This document shows positions 43,792 through 60,492 of a stretch of 64,000 bases of DNA, piece after piece. The position numbers and the translations under genes were made by a program. The notes beneath the pieces were generated by a model. That model did no database searches. It was not told where the DNA came from and worked only from the letters and a program-made list of their open reading frames with translations. The first letter of the stretch is position 1. Each line of letters begins with the position of its first letter. The DNA comes from Favolaschia claudopus. Lineage: Eukaryota > Basidiomycota > Agaricomycetes > Agaricales > Mycenaceae. Where the stretch lies: positions 806,001-870,000 of the forward strand of contig JAWWNJ010000019.1 of the NCBI GenBank assembly GCA_037176885.1, given 5' to 3'.

Positions 43792-44506
43792 AGAGAGTTG
43801 TCGGCTATCACCTCAGCAGGTGCTTGATGTCGCCCCCCGCAGCGAGCACAACGACGAGCGCGAGTCGGGAGACACGGAGGGAGAAGGCAAGGAGTATAGG
43901 CGGACGTGGGAAGGGAGGAGCAGCGATGATGAGTTCGCGGGGCTTATAAAGAGAAACGAAGACTGGCAGCAGATCTAGACACGTTTGTATGTCGAATATT
44001 CCGAGTTTCAAGGCACCTTCCACGATCTCAACACAGACCACAAGAATCACACCGTTGCAGACCGTTGCCTGACGGTCCGACCTCGACCAGCGACCGCGTA
44101 GGTGGGAAGAGAGTTGGTTGGTTACTCAATAACATTTCCAAATATGGTCCACAAGTATTCGTTCACAACTTCACATTTCTCGCAGAATTACAGCTCACAG
44201 GTACATTAAAGACGTCAGAGAGCAGATATGACTGCACCGTATGCGTTCACTGTGATACTCCGATATCGGAGGCCTGGAATCCCGGAGGCAGTGGAAAGAA
44301 AGAACTTTCGTCGGTGTAATGAACACCAGACCCGAGTTACTTCTCAGACGTCATCCAAGCCACCCCAGAAGTTTCTAGCCACCCGGACCAAGCGGAAGCT
44401 GCTCCAATTCACAGCAGGAGAAGAAGCGGAACTTGGCCTCACATGTTATTTGGCCAGCAAATGCGTCAGAGCGAAGCCGAGATAATAGTGATCTCTATTA
44501 ATGCAA
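43792..44506. other. Intergenic region
   Basis: This contains the kinase promoter on the minus strand and the tail of the amylase gene. No gene or repeat is recognised. Confidence 0.4.
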
Positions 44507-47934
<3,428 letters not shown>

Positions 47935-48663
47935 TTAGGTCAGACTTGTTGGAAGGGACGAATTTCAGCGATGTCAACGGACCACTGCGATATTTGAAGG
48001 ACAGTTAACACACAGGAGGCGGAGAAAGACGCGTTTTCGAAACAGTATAATCGCGTCATTAGGCCTCAAGGTAAACCTGAACCACGTCCATAACCAATCG
48101 TACTCTGGCGGCGAGCTCTATTGAGGGAGAATGGGTTGGAAACGTTGAAAAGAAGTAAGACAACCAGAGAGGTCTATTTGCTCTTGTAGTGCTGTAGCGT
48201 GATCATGACGGCCCTTGCCGCCAATGATATCATTAACGACTCGGAAGTGGACCTCGACCTTGTCTCCCTCTGCTCAAGAGCTACTCAATCGAAAGTCTTA
48301 TCCCAAGCCAAAGGATCTCCGTCGAGAGTCCAAAACTCACCTGCTCCAAGCAAATGTCGCAGACTCGGATTGCAAACTTGCAGTTGGCGCGATTTTTTTT
48401 CAAAGTGAGCAAAATGATCGAACAGCGTTCAAATTGTCCACCAGCTGCAAACGAACAAGACGATAGCTCGAATATTCTCCCCTGCGAGTCTGTCTTGAAG
48501 CCTCCGTCGCGAAGTTATGTCTGCTTTGCTCCTGAAGAAATTTCTCATCGCGATCAATGCACGATCCTTGTCAATTGCACTCTTGACTCATACAATTCGC
48601 TCTGACGCCTCAAATCCCAACAAGAACGCCCCTTCTCAACCAGATCTAATAATCCCCCCGTTC
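47935..48663. other. Intergenic region with divergent promoters
   Basis: This lies between the amylase start and the ABM-like gene. The frames here have no recognisable domain. Confidence 0.4.
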
Positions 48664-49059
48664 ATGGAAAACCACGTCCCACACTTCGCCGTCATATTCA
48701 CCTCCAAAAGAAGGCCACAAGAAGGAGACGGCTATCCAGAAATGGCAGCAAAAATGGACGCGCTGGCGCGAGAACAGCCTGGCTTTCTTGGTGTCGACTC
48801 CGTCTCTTCCCCCGTTGAAGGCACGATGTTTCTCCTCCCCAAAATTTTTCTTCTTTGGCGAGCTTCCTCCTCAGGTACTGATTTAAGATCTGCAATCACC
48901 GTCTCGTACTGGCAAGACGAAGAGAGCATCAGGGCTTGGAAGCGCAATTTGGAGCATTTGCTGGCGCAGAAAAGAGGAAAAGAGAATTGGTATCTGCATT
49001 ATGAAGTTCGAGTTGCGAAGGTTGAAAGAATGTATTCTGGTGATGAAATCTTGGAATGA
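48664..49059 (+). CDS. ABM-domain (antibiotic biosynthesis monooxygenase-like) protein
   Basis: The start MENHVPHFAVIFTSKRRPQEGDGYPEMA is chosen because the family domain begins immediately after it. The frame is open upstream to 48517 but has no domain there. The domain continues with LAREQPGFLGVDSVSSPVEG, AITVSYWQDEESIRAWKRNLEHLLAQ and NWYLHYEVRVAKVERMY, a ferredoxin-like dimeric fold of about 105 residues. A 54-bp segment 48821-48874 interrupts the domain. It has a GC donor (GAAG|GCACGA) and a CTCAG acceptor, is a multiple of three and contains no stop, so retention would insert 18 residues. Such proteins are often small monooxygenases or heme-handling proteins; the substrate is unknown. 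Confidence 0.75.
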   Translation: MENHVPHFAVIFTSKRRPQEGDGYPEMAAKMDALAREQPGFLGVDSVSSPVEGTMFLLPKIFLLWRASSSGTDLRSAITVSYWQDEESIRAWKRNLEHLLAQKRGKENWYLHYEVRVAKVERMYSGDEILE

Positions 49060-49327
49060 TGTGCAAGGGGTATACCGCTTGCGACTGTATACTCAAGACA
49101 AGTTTAAATTTTGGGCTAGCTCAGAAGGGAATGATAGAGTTAACCTTATCGAGTTCGTCCAATTCAGAAATCTCTCCGTACACGCTGCTGCTTGTGTGTG
49201 AGTTCGGCATATCTCCGGCGGTTGAGAAAATAAGCGCTTACAATCTGCTACCTTTCTTCAACCTGCTCAGGCATCCCCGTCCAAAGCGACGTCTCTGACG
49301 GCCATCCCGCTTAACCGGGCGATAGAA

Positions 49328-50816
49328 ATGTCTGACGCGGGAATTGGGGTTCATCCGAATCTAACGCACGAGGTGGTTGAATTCTGGGGGTTCAAATATC
49401 GAGAGGCCAAGCAAGAAAATGAGACGTTGCAGGTACGCGACAGTCGTTCGAGCTATGAGTAAGCCGGTCATTGCTGATACCCTCCTTAGACGCGTATTGT
49501 GGAAAACGAGAAATTTGTCCAGGAAGTCATCACGTCGTCGCGAAACGAGATGAAAATTATGCAGCAAAAACTCGAAGCATACCACGCAGAAAACGCAAAC
49601 CTCCTCTCAGAAATAGGGCGTTTGGGTGCCGAACGAGTCACCTTACACACTCAAGTGAGGATCGTTTCATTGAAAATCATTGGGAGTGTCTATAATGGTC
49701 AATGTTCAACATTAGCTTCAACTATCCTATTCGCAAGCTCTCTCTTTGGCACCCGAGGCGGACCGGCAGCGTAGAGCAGCAATCGTCGATTTGTTCAAGG
49801 CTCAACCTATGGTGGACTATCTCCTGAATGAAACTCCGCCCGACCTTAGCTTCCTGTCCGCTAGAGATCTGGCCAGTGCACTTCGTCGAGTGAGTACCCA
49901 TTTCTCCTTGCCATCCTATAAATCAAAGCTAGTGACACACAATCGATCGTAGGACGAGATAAAAACTCCGTGGCAGTGAGTATTCTACAGCGAAAGCGAT
50001 CAAGCCGAAGTAAAATTCGCGAATTGACGCATCTTGAATCTTCAACATAGATTATATTTCAATCCCCGTCCGCCCAATACAATGCCACTGCGTGTCGAAG
50101 GACCGTGCCAACCGGGTTACTGGTTCTATCCATTGAACCTGCAAATGGAGTCGCCCTTTGAGCTCATCGTCGAAGCAGAGCCTAACAAAGTCGGTATTAA
50201 TGAAAACTTCAACGAGATGAATTGCTTTGACCGGAAAATTGGTTTACAGTGGACCTACTATGGGCGATACATTACCCGTGCATTCAGTGGCTATGAAATG
50301 AAATTGTCGGAATGGATGACGCTTGATGAGGAGGTCTGTCTTTCCGAATTCCGATGACTGCAAGAACCGCTGAGGCGTTTAACCCTTGTCTGTCCACAGT
50401 CGAAGACGATATTCTGTTCGCGGGTCGCAAATCAAAGGTCGGGGGGTCGCCAAGCATCCCTGCCGACGCAAGTGCACATCCGCCAGCGTTACGACTCTGG
50501 TCTGTGGAACATCCCATCCTATACACTGCAGTGTGTTGGTTACGACAGCGAGCTCTGCAATTCGCTGGCCGCAGCCGTGGTTAGACTTGAACGCGGGCAC
50601 GGGGAATCCAAAAGGCAAGCTGAAGTAGCCTCCATTTCAAGACAGTCAAGCCAGCTTGGAAAGCGTCGGAGAACAGAGACACCGTCTACTTGCGGGGACC
50701 AATCAACAAAGGTCGAGACTCCTGGCTTCCCCGACGTTGAGAATATTCGTGGTGATGAAGCGCTGGCTGATGAAGTAGAAGGGTCGGAATTGATTGGCCA
50801 ACCTGGGTACCCATGA
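49328..50816 (+). CDS. Uncharacterised protein with N-terminal coiled coil
   Basis: It starts MSDAGIGVHPNLTHEVVEFW. After an intron at the end of ENETLQ a coiled coil follows (IVENEKFVQEVITSSRNEMKI, LEAYHAENANLLSEIGRL). Further exons give APEADRQRRAAIVDLFKAQP, PRPPNTMPLRVEGPCQPGYW and GLQWTYYGRYITRAFSGYEM. The reading frame appears to change in a G6 run near 50440; beyond it VHIRQRYDSGLWNIPSYTLQC and a polar tail follow to 50816. I do not recognise the family. The coiled coil suggests an oligomer or scaffold. Exon borders are approximate. Confidence 0.6.
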
Positions 50817-53800
50817 GCAAAACAAGTCAGAATAGTAAACGCACATATAGGTAATGATGTAGTTTGAGTCACCATACAAGCTTCTCCAGATAATGTGATT
50901 GGTCGTGCAAGTTCGAACCAAACTGCAAGTATGTATGTAACCACGGTGAGGGTGTACCGAATGGGAGAACTTGCACGCCCCCAAAAAGATTGTATCACAT
51001 TCCCGGAGCGCACCCGCTTTAGCGGCGAAAGAAATTCCGCTCAATTGCTATCGCATCGACAAGCCACAAGCCCGTCCTGGGAGTCGATGTATGCCGAATA
51101 CAATGCAATTTCCTAAAGTTGTCGGGTTGAGTACCCACGGGCGCGGATTGTCATCAGCACGTCGTCAGGCTGCCGATCCAGAAGAACGAGTGGCGTGAGA
51201 TTCGGAACGGCCCCAAATAGCTACATTGAATAGCTTTAGCCTCGAAATAGGTGTCGCAAGCGAGGCAAGTGGACTTGAATGATCGGCCGAAGATGGTGGT
51301 TTTCCAACTGTGATAGCGTCGTGCATTGATAGACTGGAAAGGTTCATGGATGTTTGGAGAAAGTTCCGAATCCTATTCCCACTCGAACGCATAGAGGGAA
51401 AATTGAACTGAAGATCCAAGTCGCAGACCTGCGTAGCAACATTCGAACCAATACAGAAACCTAGAAACGAAATTAGCCTTAGCGCGAGGGATATGCAGTC
51501 AACCTGTGTGTAGACATCGTCACATCGAAGGTGAAATCTCGATAATATTCCAGAGCGTTGGAGTATTGATAGAAACCTGAACGGTGCCAGGTCAACGATT
51601 ACAAACTTACCATCTCTCCGCACTGTTGTCTTGTGAGAGACCATGATCTCAAAGCTTTGGCCGCGTATATTCAGATCTCTCCCACAACCCGAACATTCTT
51701 GACAATATTTTGCTAAGAAGTTTATTATGGAGGTGACATGAGCCGATTCGGGTCCAGTGAAAAATAAGAGAGTGTGCTATTCGGAGCTCTTGAATAGCGG
51801 ACTCCCGTCCAGCAAAAATCCTGAAACTGTTCATTGATGGTGGTAGAGCAAGGTAGAGTGTGGGAGCATCGCATCAATGCCTGATCCGACCAAAGTTCTC
51901 CTTTTCTCGAACTACCATCTATCTACCAGAGTCAGTATTACTGCTCGCACTAGGCTCAGCGAATCTGAAAATGGCTATATAGATAAGTATCTCTCCCGGG
52001 TCCGTCATTGAAAATTATGAGATCGCCTAAGTTCTCTAGATTTCCTTTAAATGCTCAGACTGTCAATAGCTTTTTCCCGGCCTCCACTGGCCGAATTATT
52101 CCTGTTCAGTGTTGAGAACACCTTATCGCTTGTGTACATTGGCTAGACTCCCAGATTAACGGTCCAGCGCATTTTACAGACCGCTCCCAGTGTCCCACTC
52201 ATAATCTGATGTCGGCGTCTCTATAGATCTTTGGCCTCGATTTTTTGTTCCTCTTACTTTCCATGTGGCCTACTTCCAGGTAGGGTTCTCGCTGAAACCC
52301 CATTCGCTTCGTTTATGACAGCCGCTCGCTATTAGCGTTCTCTGCTTTCTTCATTGAAAAATATTGTTCGACATCATACTAAAGTACTTAAGGTTGATTG
52401 CATTTACGAATGGACTTTCACTATATTCTGGGTGTAGCTCATGAAGGATCTCCGCCATGTATCAAGATCAGCAAGTGTTTCATCCTCAAAACCATCTGCT
52501 CGCCACACCACCGTGAGCTGCCCGAACAACCCGAAAATGGGATCATCAGTTTGTTGCTTAGAAAGGAAGGCAAGTTCGCACTTCACACCGCCACTGATGT
52601 ATGGGCCGATCTCAGATCCGTGATTTCTTGGCTGCATTTCGGTTCCGCAGACGGATTCAGTGAAGAATGCGACATCCCAACAACAAGTTGAAGGAAGCTC
52701 TGGAGCGGCCAGTGTCATTCCCGGAGAGACCGGAGAGAGTGGACCCCGTTCCGACGCCTGTTGCTGCAACTACTGCAGTACAGGCACTTCAGTCAATCCT
52801 AGAATTTGTTCTCATCCCATGCCACGGACAGCATTATATTTGAACAGGAAGAACTTATTAAATAAAGGGTATTGTCAAAACCAAGGGCATTCACGCAAGA
52901 GTGCAACGCATGGTGCTCTTCACCGTGCAATACACAACGGTCGACATCGCTAATTTTTTCGACAAGTACGGGCCAAACACTGTGATGTAGCATTCTCGTT
53001 TCAGGATCTTGAACTAAGTGCGTCTGGCGATGGAAAAACCTATAAGTGAGCGTCGATATGTTCGCAATCACCATCAATTCGAGCTCGTGTTCAACCACCA
53101 CTCGCCCGCTTGCGATCAGAGTCATCACCGAACAAGGAATCTGCGGGGCCATATGCTATACCTGTTGTAAACTGAGTGCGCATGTAGATAACACGGAAAG
53201 ATAGTTGTTAATCTGGCTCGCCTCGTATTTTGGTTTGACTCACGATGGCAGGTTTAGGGGGAAAAGCTCGTGCTCACTCTGAGCATTCGTCCCGTCGGGA
53301 ACGATTGGCGCATCAATAGTAAGATGTATGTAGGAAAGGAACGAGCGTACCTTACGTGACAATGATGATCGTTGGAAGCAAGTCGCTGGCATTGTAAGAA
53401 ACCGGAGGTACACACGCAAATCAATGAACAGTGACCGCCTGGGTAAAGCGGAGACTTCATGGGCAATTGGGGAACGCGTCTACCCTAACTGGAAGTAGAT
53501 CTTTTGCGCCTTGGTCTCAAGACACAGCCGCAACAAGCAGCATTACCAGAGTAGTTGAAACACCTAGAAACCTAGATTCATGGTACTTGCTGTCCAACAC
53601 CGTCGCTGTTTACCTTGACAAGGAATCCCACGAACTCGGGGCTTCTCATTCATCCCCATTTGCGAGATCGCGAACGGGACCGAGCATCACTTCGATTTTC
53701 ACTAAAAACCACAAGCGACGGAGCACGCAGCGATTCCAGAAGAAAGCGAGCGAGAATTTTGAACGAAGGGGATTCAGATAAACCACGAGCATATTGCTTC

Positions 53801-54211
53801 GAAGGATCTCGGAGAGTTCGCGCCAGAGCCAAAGCGGGACGCGGAACAAGAGAGATACAGATAAATCACTGTCATCCACTTGAACTGTGGTCGACCGTCG
53901 ACGAAAGACACCGATTAATAGCATAAGACTCGTCAGAGGGTCGCCTGGAACAATGTGATTGCGTCACGGTGCTAGGGTCGGAGAAATGTGAGTGGGAAGT
54001 GCTTAGACCACGAGTGTTAGCGTATCTCAACCCCGATAATGGACTCGGAGGTCGCGGCTTCAACTTGAAGGTTGCAAGTCAAGTCCAAGAAATTGAAACC
54101 CCGCGCGAAACTCCGCCCGGCTCTATCCGGCCCATCACACGTGATTTCACGCTGTTTCCGGCTCGCCACGAAAAATCTCGGAGACCTCCAACTAGACCTT
54201 TCTTCAACGCC
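50817..54211. other. 3.4-kb region without a confident gene
   Basis: Minus-strand open frames at 52404-52769, 52799-53152 and 53254-53466 have no recognisable domain and no clear splice connection. A weak leucine-rich frame at 51165-51834 is listed separately. The last 300 bases are the promoter and leader of the adenylate kinase gene. No terminal inverted repeats were found by eye. Confidence 0.4.
51165..51834 (-). pseudogene. Possible remnant of a leucine-rich F-box-like gene
   Basis: The upstream frame has HLHNKLLSKILSRMFGLW, which loosely resembles an F-box. The downstream frame has LRLISFLGFCIGS, DLDLQFNFPSMRSSGN and SMNLSSLSMHDAI, resembling leucine-rich segments of fungal F-box proteins. 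The two frames do not join cleanly. The similarity is weak and may be chance. Confidence 0.2.
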
Positions 54212-55193
<982 letters not shown>

Positions 55194-55746
55194 ATAGCTT
55201 GTTGTCGCACATTTTGCACCGCAATGAGAAGTTTCCTTGGCGTCTCGCTTCAGGAGGATGTGACGATGAAGACAAGGTGAATGCGCGTGGTATCATAGTG
55301 CCCTTGCAAAGGTAAGCAGTCTTTGGTGATCTTGAGGCTGCGTGGCTGATCTAGAATCGTCGTGATGCTCATGTCCGCTCATGCGTTTCTGGACAATCCG
55401 ACCCGACTGTTGGTACATCCAATATGATTCTAGCTGGTTCCTGGAAGTTCCTGGAAAATGCCTGAAACTGCAGGACTGAGGAAAGCTGACGGAAGATCAA
55501 TGACCAGGACACGGTAAAAGTCGTTGCCGGAACCACGGTGAATTTTGTCCAACCGTTAGCGGGATGCGTCTGATGTTGGCTTGATAGCAACGCGGATACC
55601 TGTCAATTGATCAGAGGATATCCATCAATGCGGCACAGCGCAAATCCTTTAAAACCTTCCAATCTCTCGATTCTGCCGGTACTTTCGCCGGTATATATAT
55701 TCTCGTCACGGCGCTATCCTTTGCCCTTTCTCTTTACCTACCTCCG
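55194..55746. other. Intergenic region between adenylate kinase and Zn2Cys6 gene
   Basis: This contains the TATA-like run at 55691-55700. I see nothing else. Confidence 0.4.
55691..55700 (+). promoter_or_regulatory. Putative TATA box of the Zn2Cys6 gene
   Basis: The run GTATATATAT lies about 50 bases before the ATG at 55747. The call rests on motif and distance only. Confidence 0.4.
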
Positions 55747-58088
55747 ATGCCCAGTCGAAAACCTTCTACTTCTGCTCCGTTACAGCGGGGTTCAGCTTGC
55801 TTGTGTTGTCGGTGCGTTTCGTGCCAGGGGTCGGAGGCTCAATTGACCATCTGCTTTCACCATCAGAAAACGAAAATTGGTACGTCGATTTTTGGCGCAT
55901 GTTTTCTTATTCACAAAAGATTGCAGAAATGCGATGGAATGCGTCCAGTCTGCACGCAATGTATCAAAATGAACAGGGACGAAGAGTGCGAATACGATGA
56001 TAAAAAGCAGAAGAGTCGTACCCAGAAGCTGAAGGAGAAACTTTCGTTGTTGGAGCAGCGCTTGCGTGAACTGGAGTCCGAAAACACCGGTGCGACGTCT
56101 CCCTCCAGCTCCGATGCCAGCTCGCTTGGTGTCCCCGCGACGCAGCATCCATCCCCCGAACTTACCGCACTCCCCACTATCTTCGACACCAATTCTGGCT
56201 TCGAGTCGCCTTCCGTCGGCCCGCCATTACTGGATCCTGATTGCTTGACCAATTTCGACAACCTATTCGAAAACTACTCCTGGTCCAATTCATCGGGCAG
56301 CTCTTCCCTGTACGGGGGTGCCTCTGGATATGGCACACCCGATTTTGACTTGGATGCGGGCCGGATGAGGGATTCCGACGATACCGACCAATCAATACAC
56401 CCTTTCCTCGAGATGTCCCCGTTTTCCAGCCTCCCTTCCTCATCGGAATTCCCCTACATGCCACAGTGGAATCCCCAGGATCCCTTACCATATGAGAACA
56501 AGAAGATTCTGTACGTGATACTCGTGCTTTTATTATACACTGGCCCCGCCCGACTCACTCCCTATGTATAGCCTAGATATCTTCCTTGCCCACCGACATC
56601 AGTGCTGGTTTGATGGACAGGTCGAACGATTCTCATTATCCAACAACCAACCATTTGGCTTCGAGCCGCATCCGGCCCTCATGAACGCCATCTACCTCCT
56701 CGGGTGCCATTTTGCTCGCTCACCCTACTGCTCCGAACTAGAATCCGTCTTCTTCACGCGCGCCCTTCACGAAATCACCGTCGCGCTCGACAATGCCGAC
56801 CGCCTAGTCGACATCGTCCAAGCATCCTGTCTCCTCTCCGTATACCTCTACGTCAACTGCCGCGCCCTCGAAGGCTATACCCATTCATTCTCAGCCGCCC
56901 GGCTTGCCGTCGGTCTCGGCCTACATCAGATTCGTCCCCTCCCCCCGCCGGGAGCGGGTGACTCTCAATTGTACGCGGAGGAGATCACACCCATTCCTAT
57001 CCCCCCTGCCCGAGACCGTGCAGAAGTGGCAGATCGTATCGCGGCGTTCTGGCAGGTATTCATGGTCGACCGGTGTTGGTCCGTGGCCAGCGGTCTGCCC
57101 GTGGCTCTGCCAGATGGTGACTGCGCCCAGGTTCGGATAAAGACACCCTGGCCGACGCCCGACCTGGAATCGCCGCAGCAGGATTTGGTCGGTCCTTTTC
57201 TGTGACCGATCGCATTCTTTTGCTGATGCCCTGACAGTCTTGTATTGGCGTCGAAACAAATAGTACGAACACGATCAGTACACTATTCGAACATCAACCG
57301 ATGCTGAGCCTGGACTCCGATGCAATGTTCATGCCCTCGCTGCGGGCAAAGGCAGCCGCACTGTACGAGCGAACGTATCGGCTGGCCTCTTGTGCGTTTA
57401 CTATATTTTATTGTACCGTTTTCTTGAAACTCATGTCATTCCTATAGCGGCGAAGAAGACTGACGCGTATTGGGCAGATCATCACTCCGCGGAGCTCGCC
57501 CTCCAGCGGTTCTCGCTCAACTTACCGGTGTTCGTGGGGTACGAAGCATGGCGCACCCAAGCCCCACTGATCGACGTCGACCTTTTCGCGGTGCATACAA
57601 TGCTGCATGTCTCGACCCTGCACTTGTACAAGGACGCGCTCAGTCCCGAGACTTTCCATGCGGGGAACTCGATCCTTGCGCTCATACGACAGCTTAACGA
57701 TGGGGATTACGAGTACCTGGATCCAATTCTAAGTGTGCGTTGCAAGTTGTTATTGTACCTTGATGGCAGGTCCCCGTACTGACGCCGCGACCATTGAATT
57801 ACAGGCTTGCTGGTCAACGGTGGCACGGACATACGTGCGTATGATGAGCTCAGCAGGGCAGCAGATTGGCGCCACGACGATGTACCCTATGCACATCATC
57901 GAGCAGGAATTGGAGGTCATTCTGAATGCCATGAAAACGTTAAGCGCGTTCTTCCCTCTTTCGGGTACGTGAAACTCAGTGTCCCCGCCATTCCCTGACA
58001 CTCAATCCTCTTCTCGGCAGGCGACCACGCGATGAAAATCGAGCAAGAAGCTGCCCAAACGCGGACAAATCTCGTTGTTATCTTATAG
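55747..58088 (+). CDS. Zn2Cys6 transcription factor with fungal-specific TF domain
   Basis: Exon 1 (55747-55811) encodes MPSRKPSTSAPLQRGSACLCC. A 13-base micro-exon (55867-55879) supplies RKRKL, and exon 3 from 55927 continues KCDGMRPVCTQCIKMNRDEEC. Together they form a complete Zn(II)2Cys6 cluster (C-x2-C-x6-C-x6-C-x2-C-x8-C). A coiled coil follows (RTQKLKEKLSLLEQRLRELE), then an acidic/serine-rich region. The fungal-specific transcription factor domain comes next (FEPHPALMNAIYLLGCHFARS, DIVQASCLLSVYLYVNCRA, SAARLAVGLGLHQI, WQVFMVDRCWSVASGLPVALP). Later exons include ALQRFSLNLPVFVGYEAWRT and end at LVVIL. It is presumably a nuclear regulator; no target can be inferred from the neighbours. 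No frameshift. Confidence 0.9.
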
Positions 58089-58908
58089 TAAACCTTTCTT
58101 GGTTGACGTTGTTTTTCTCAGTCCGCTGTATCATAGTAAACTCCTTAAACTACCCTACTATACTGTATCGCACTTGTATTACTATCCAAACAGCAACAAT
58201 GTACTCGAAATCTTGATACTGCTATAGCTATAACCGGAACAGCCCAGGTAAAATTGAAGTTCTCATGATGCCCGCCTTTCCGAATGCGCCGCTGTGAAAC
58301 GTGAAGCGCGTGGTTGACCACGGAGGCGCGCATGTATGTCACTTGCATCGTCGGTCCGCCAACGGCACGACAAAAAACGCTTGCATCGGCGCCCTGGGCG
58401 GCATGGGCGGCCCACTGCGGCCCACCAGTTGCCCACCAGTCTCAAGATTGACGCACCGCATGGTTGCCTCCGGTGACCTATCGTGCTCCTTTCTATTCGC
58501 CGTGCGCTGTTCATGAAGAATGCCGATATGAAAGCAAAGAAACTTGAAGCAACTGAGAAGAAGAGAAGACTAGAGATTAGCATGCGGCGCACTCAACGTT
58601 CCGCGAAGGGGCACGGAAGAAATGCTAGCGGCGTCATGCTACGCGCCATGGATATTGGATTGTTACTCACACCACCGAATGCCTCCGAATGCTGGTCGCG
58701 GAAAGCTCCCGGAATGCTGCCAGAAAATCTCGCGATGACTTAGCGATGACAGCTCGCGTATTCAGTCTCAGTCGACGGCAATCTGAGTGAAGAGACGTCG
58801 CCAAATCTCCTCGGATGCCTTGCCCGTTGAGACATTTTTGGTGGTGGATTTCAGGAATCGAGGACAAGCCAGTAGAGCCCGGTAAATATGCATTCAGAAG
58901 CTGCGTTG
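58089..58908. other. Intergenic region between convergent genes
   Basis: I see no gene. A plus-strand frame at 58483-58743 is rich in lysine and arginine but has no recognisable domain. Confidence 0.4.
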
Positions 58909-60492
58909 TTAATAACCCCACACTTTCAAATCCTTATCGAAAGAGATAGGGTTGGTAGCTTTGGATTCCGCCACCATCTTCACCATCGAAGCCTCATGCA
59001 CACTCTCGTGAAAGAACCAAGGGCGCTGGGATTCCGTCAGGATTACAGCACGCGGAGACGGCGTAGGAAAATGCTTGCCAAGTTTTCGGCGAACCAATAC
59101 AAGCGCGCGATGTCTTCGAAGTGGGGGATTGAAGAGAAGGTGCCCAGGTTTCGTGATCTCAGCAGGCTGTCGGTTTTGAAGGTCAAGAAAGAGGCTCCTC
59201 CCACATCGAGGTCTTCTGGTATTTTACCGGATAGTAGCTGCAGGTCACAGGTATTGGTGAGCGGGTTTCCGAATTCTGAAACGAAGTTCCACTCACAATC
59301 TGTGTTCGTGCATATGCCTTCGATTCCGGCTTCAAGTCGTGAGGGCCGCCATAGATATATCCGGGTCCTGGACTAGACAGCTACACGGAGCATGAGCCTC
59401 GGAAACGGCCAGATGGTCTAAAACTGACGAAGTACTCGTCCGACTCCGGACCGAAATGGCTCCACTCGAAGTCCAACAGTCCAGTGATGACTTCTGGGGC
59501 AGTGGGCGACACAAGTACGTTCAGCATCCCTATCATGCGCCGATCATGAGCTAGTAGAAGAGGGTAGAATGCTGGCCGCATCATACCGAAGTCTGCATGG
59601 ATGAAGATGGGCTTGCACTCAGCCAGACAAACAAGGGCCGTATCTAAGCCTTCGCTGAAGAATTTCTCGATCCGTTGATCTATACCGTCGATTTTCCACC
59701 CGTCCGACCTAGGGTTCGCTTTTGCGTCCTGCCATTGTCCCCGGATCCAAGCCTTGTAGTACTCTTTCGCCGTAGCAAACGGACCCTCGTCGTAAGCCAG
59801 GGATGTGGGGCCCAGCACCATCTTGCCGTCCGCATCATACGTGAGGCCACCAAACCCAGGCTGAGGTGGGGGTATGCCTTTGAGTTTCTAGTAGAGAGCG
59901 ACGGTTAGTCGAAGTATACGAGGATAGAACAATATCGTCGAACCGCGAGGACGTCCACCAGTGCTTCCAGCATGCGCACACGAGTGTCAGTGTCTGCGTG
60001 TTGCCATGCTTCATCCATGGGAGTGCCAGGGAGTACACCCTCGACCATCCAAGGCTCGTCTCCGTTCACGTCGTAGGCGTATGCGGGGGCGATAGGGATA
60101 TCGGTGTTGTCACGAACAAGTTGCATCGTTGCTATAGCATTGCTGACTTTGCGTGCGGCAGGAGTTTGGGATCGTTTACGAACGGTACGGAAGATCAGAG
60201 TGGAAGGCGTTGGGGATGGCAAGGGAAGGCAACCCGATTGTAAAAGACGATGCGCAGGAGTAGAGTTGGGCGATAGTTTGAGCAGATAGACCTTGTTGTT
60301 ATACCCTCGGGTGATGGGCTCCAAAGACTCGACCTGTTCAATGTTAAGCGATGGAGGGGGGTGGCATTTACATGAACGGACCTCGATGTCGAGAGCGTCT
60401 TTCAAGACGGCTCGGGCAAAGACTAGACTCTCCTTGAGAGAGTCTGACTCCTCATGTTGAAACTCAGAGTATCCTGTAGTAGTGTCAGCCAT
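58909..60492 (-). CDS. Aminoglycoside-phosphotransferase-like (APH) kinase-fold protein
   Basis: It starts MADTTTGYSEFQHEESDSL. N-lobe blocks are EPITRGYNNKVYLLKL (glycine-loop equivalent) and STLIFRTVRK. Then come PIAPAYAYDVNG, EPWMVEGVLPGTPMDEAW and, after an intron, KLKGIPPPQPGFGGLTYD. The catalytic HADFGMLNVLV (Brenner motif HxDxxxxN) is restored by removing a GT-AG intron beginning inside FG. The metal-binding GLLDFEWSHFGP follows. The C-terminal part includes IPHFEDIARLYWFAENL and ends DLKVWGY, typical of long fungal members. Near 59078 one base seems to be missing in the last exon. The family phosphorylates small molecules or is of unknown substrate in fungi; antibiotic resistance should not be assumed. 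Confidence 0.82.

Noticed and set aside
43148..43978. Long plus-strand frame opposite the kinase N-terminus
   Set aside because: Its composition mirrors the serine/proline-rich kinase extension on the other strand and it has no domain or start context.
52404..53466. Minus-strand frames that might be exons of a membrane protein
   Set aside because: Translations lack a recognisable family pattern and no consistent set of splice sites joins them.
58909..60492. Reading the APH-like gene as an antibiotic-resistance determinant
   Set aside because: The C-terminal part and overall size match the large fungal APH-like family, whose members have no established resistance role; nothing here suggests recent transfer.
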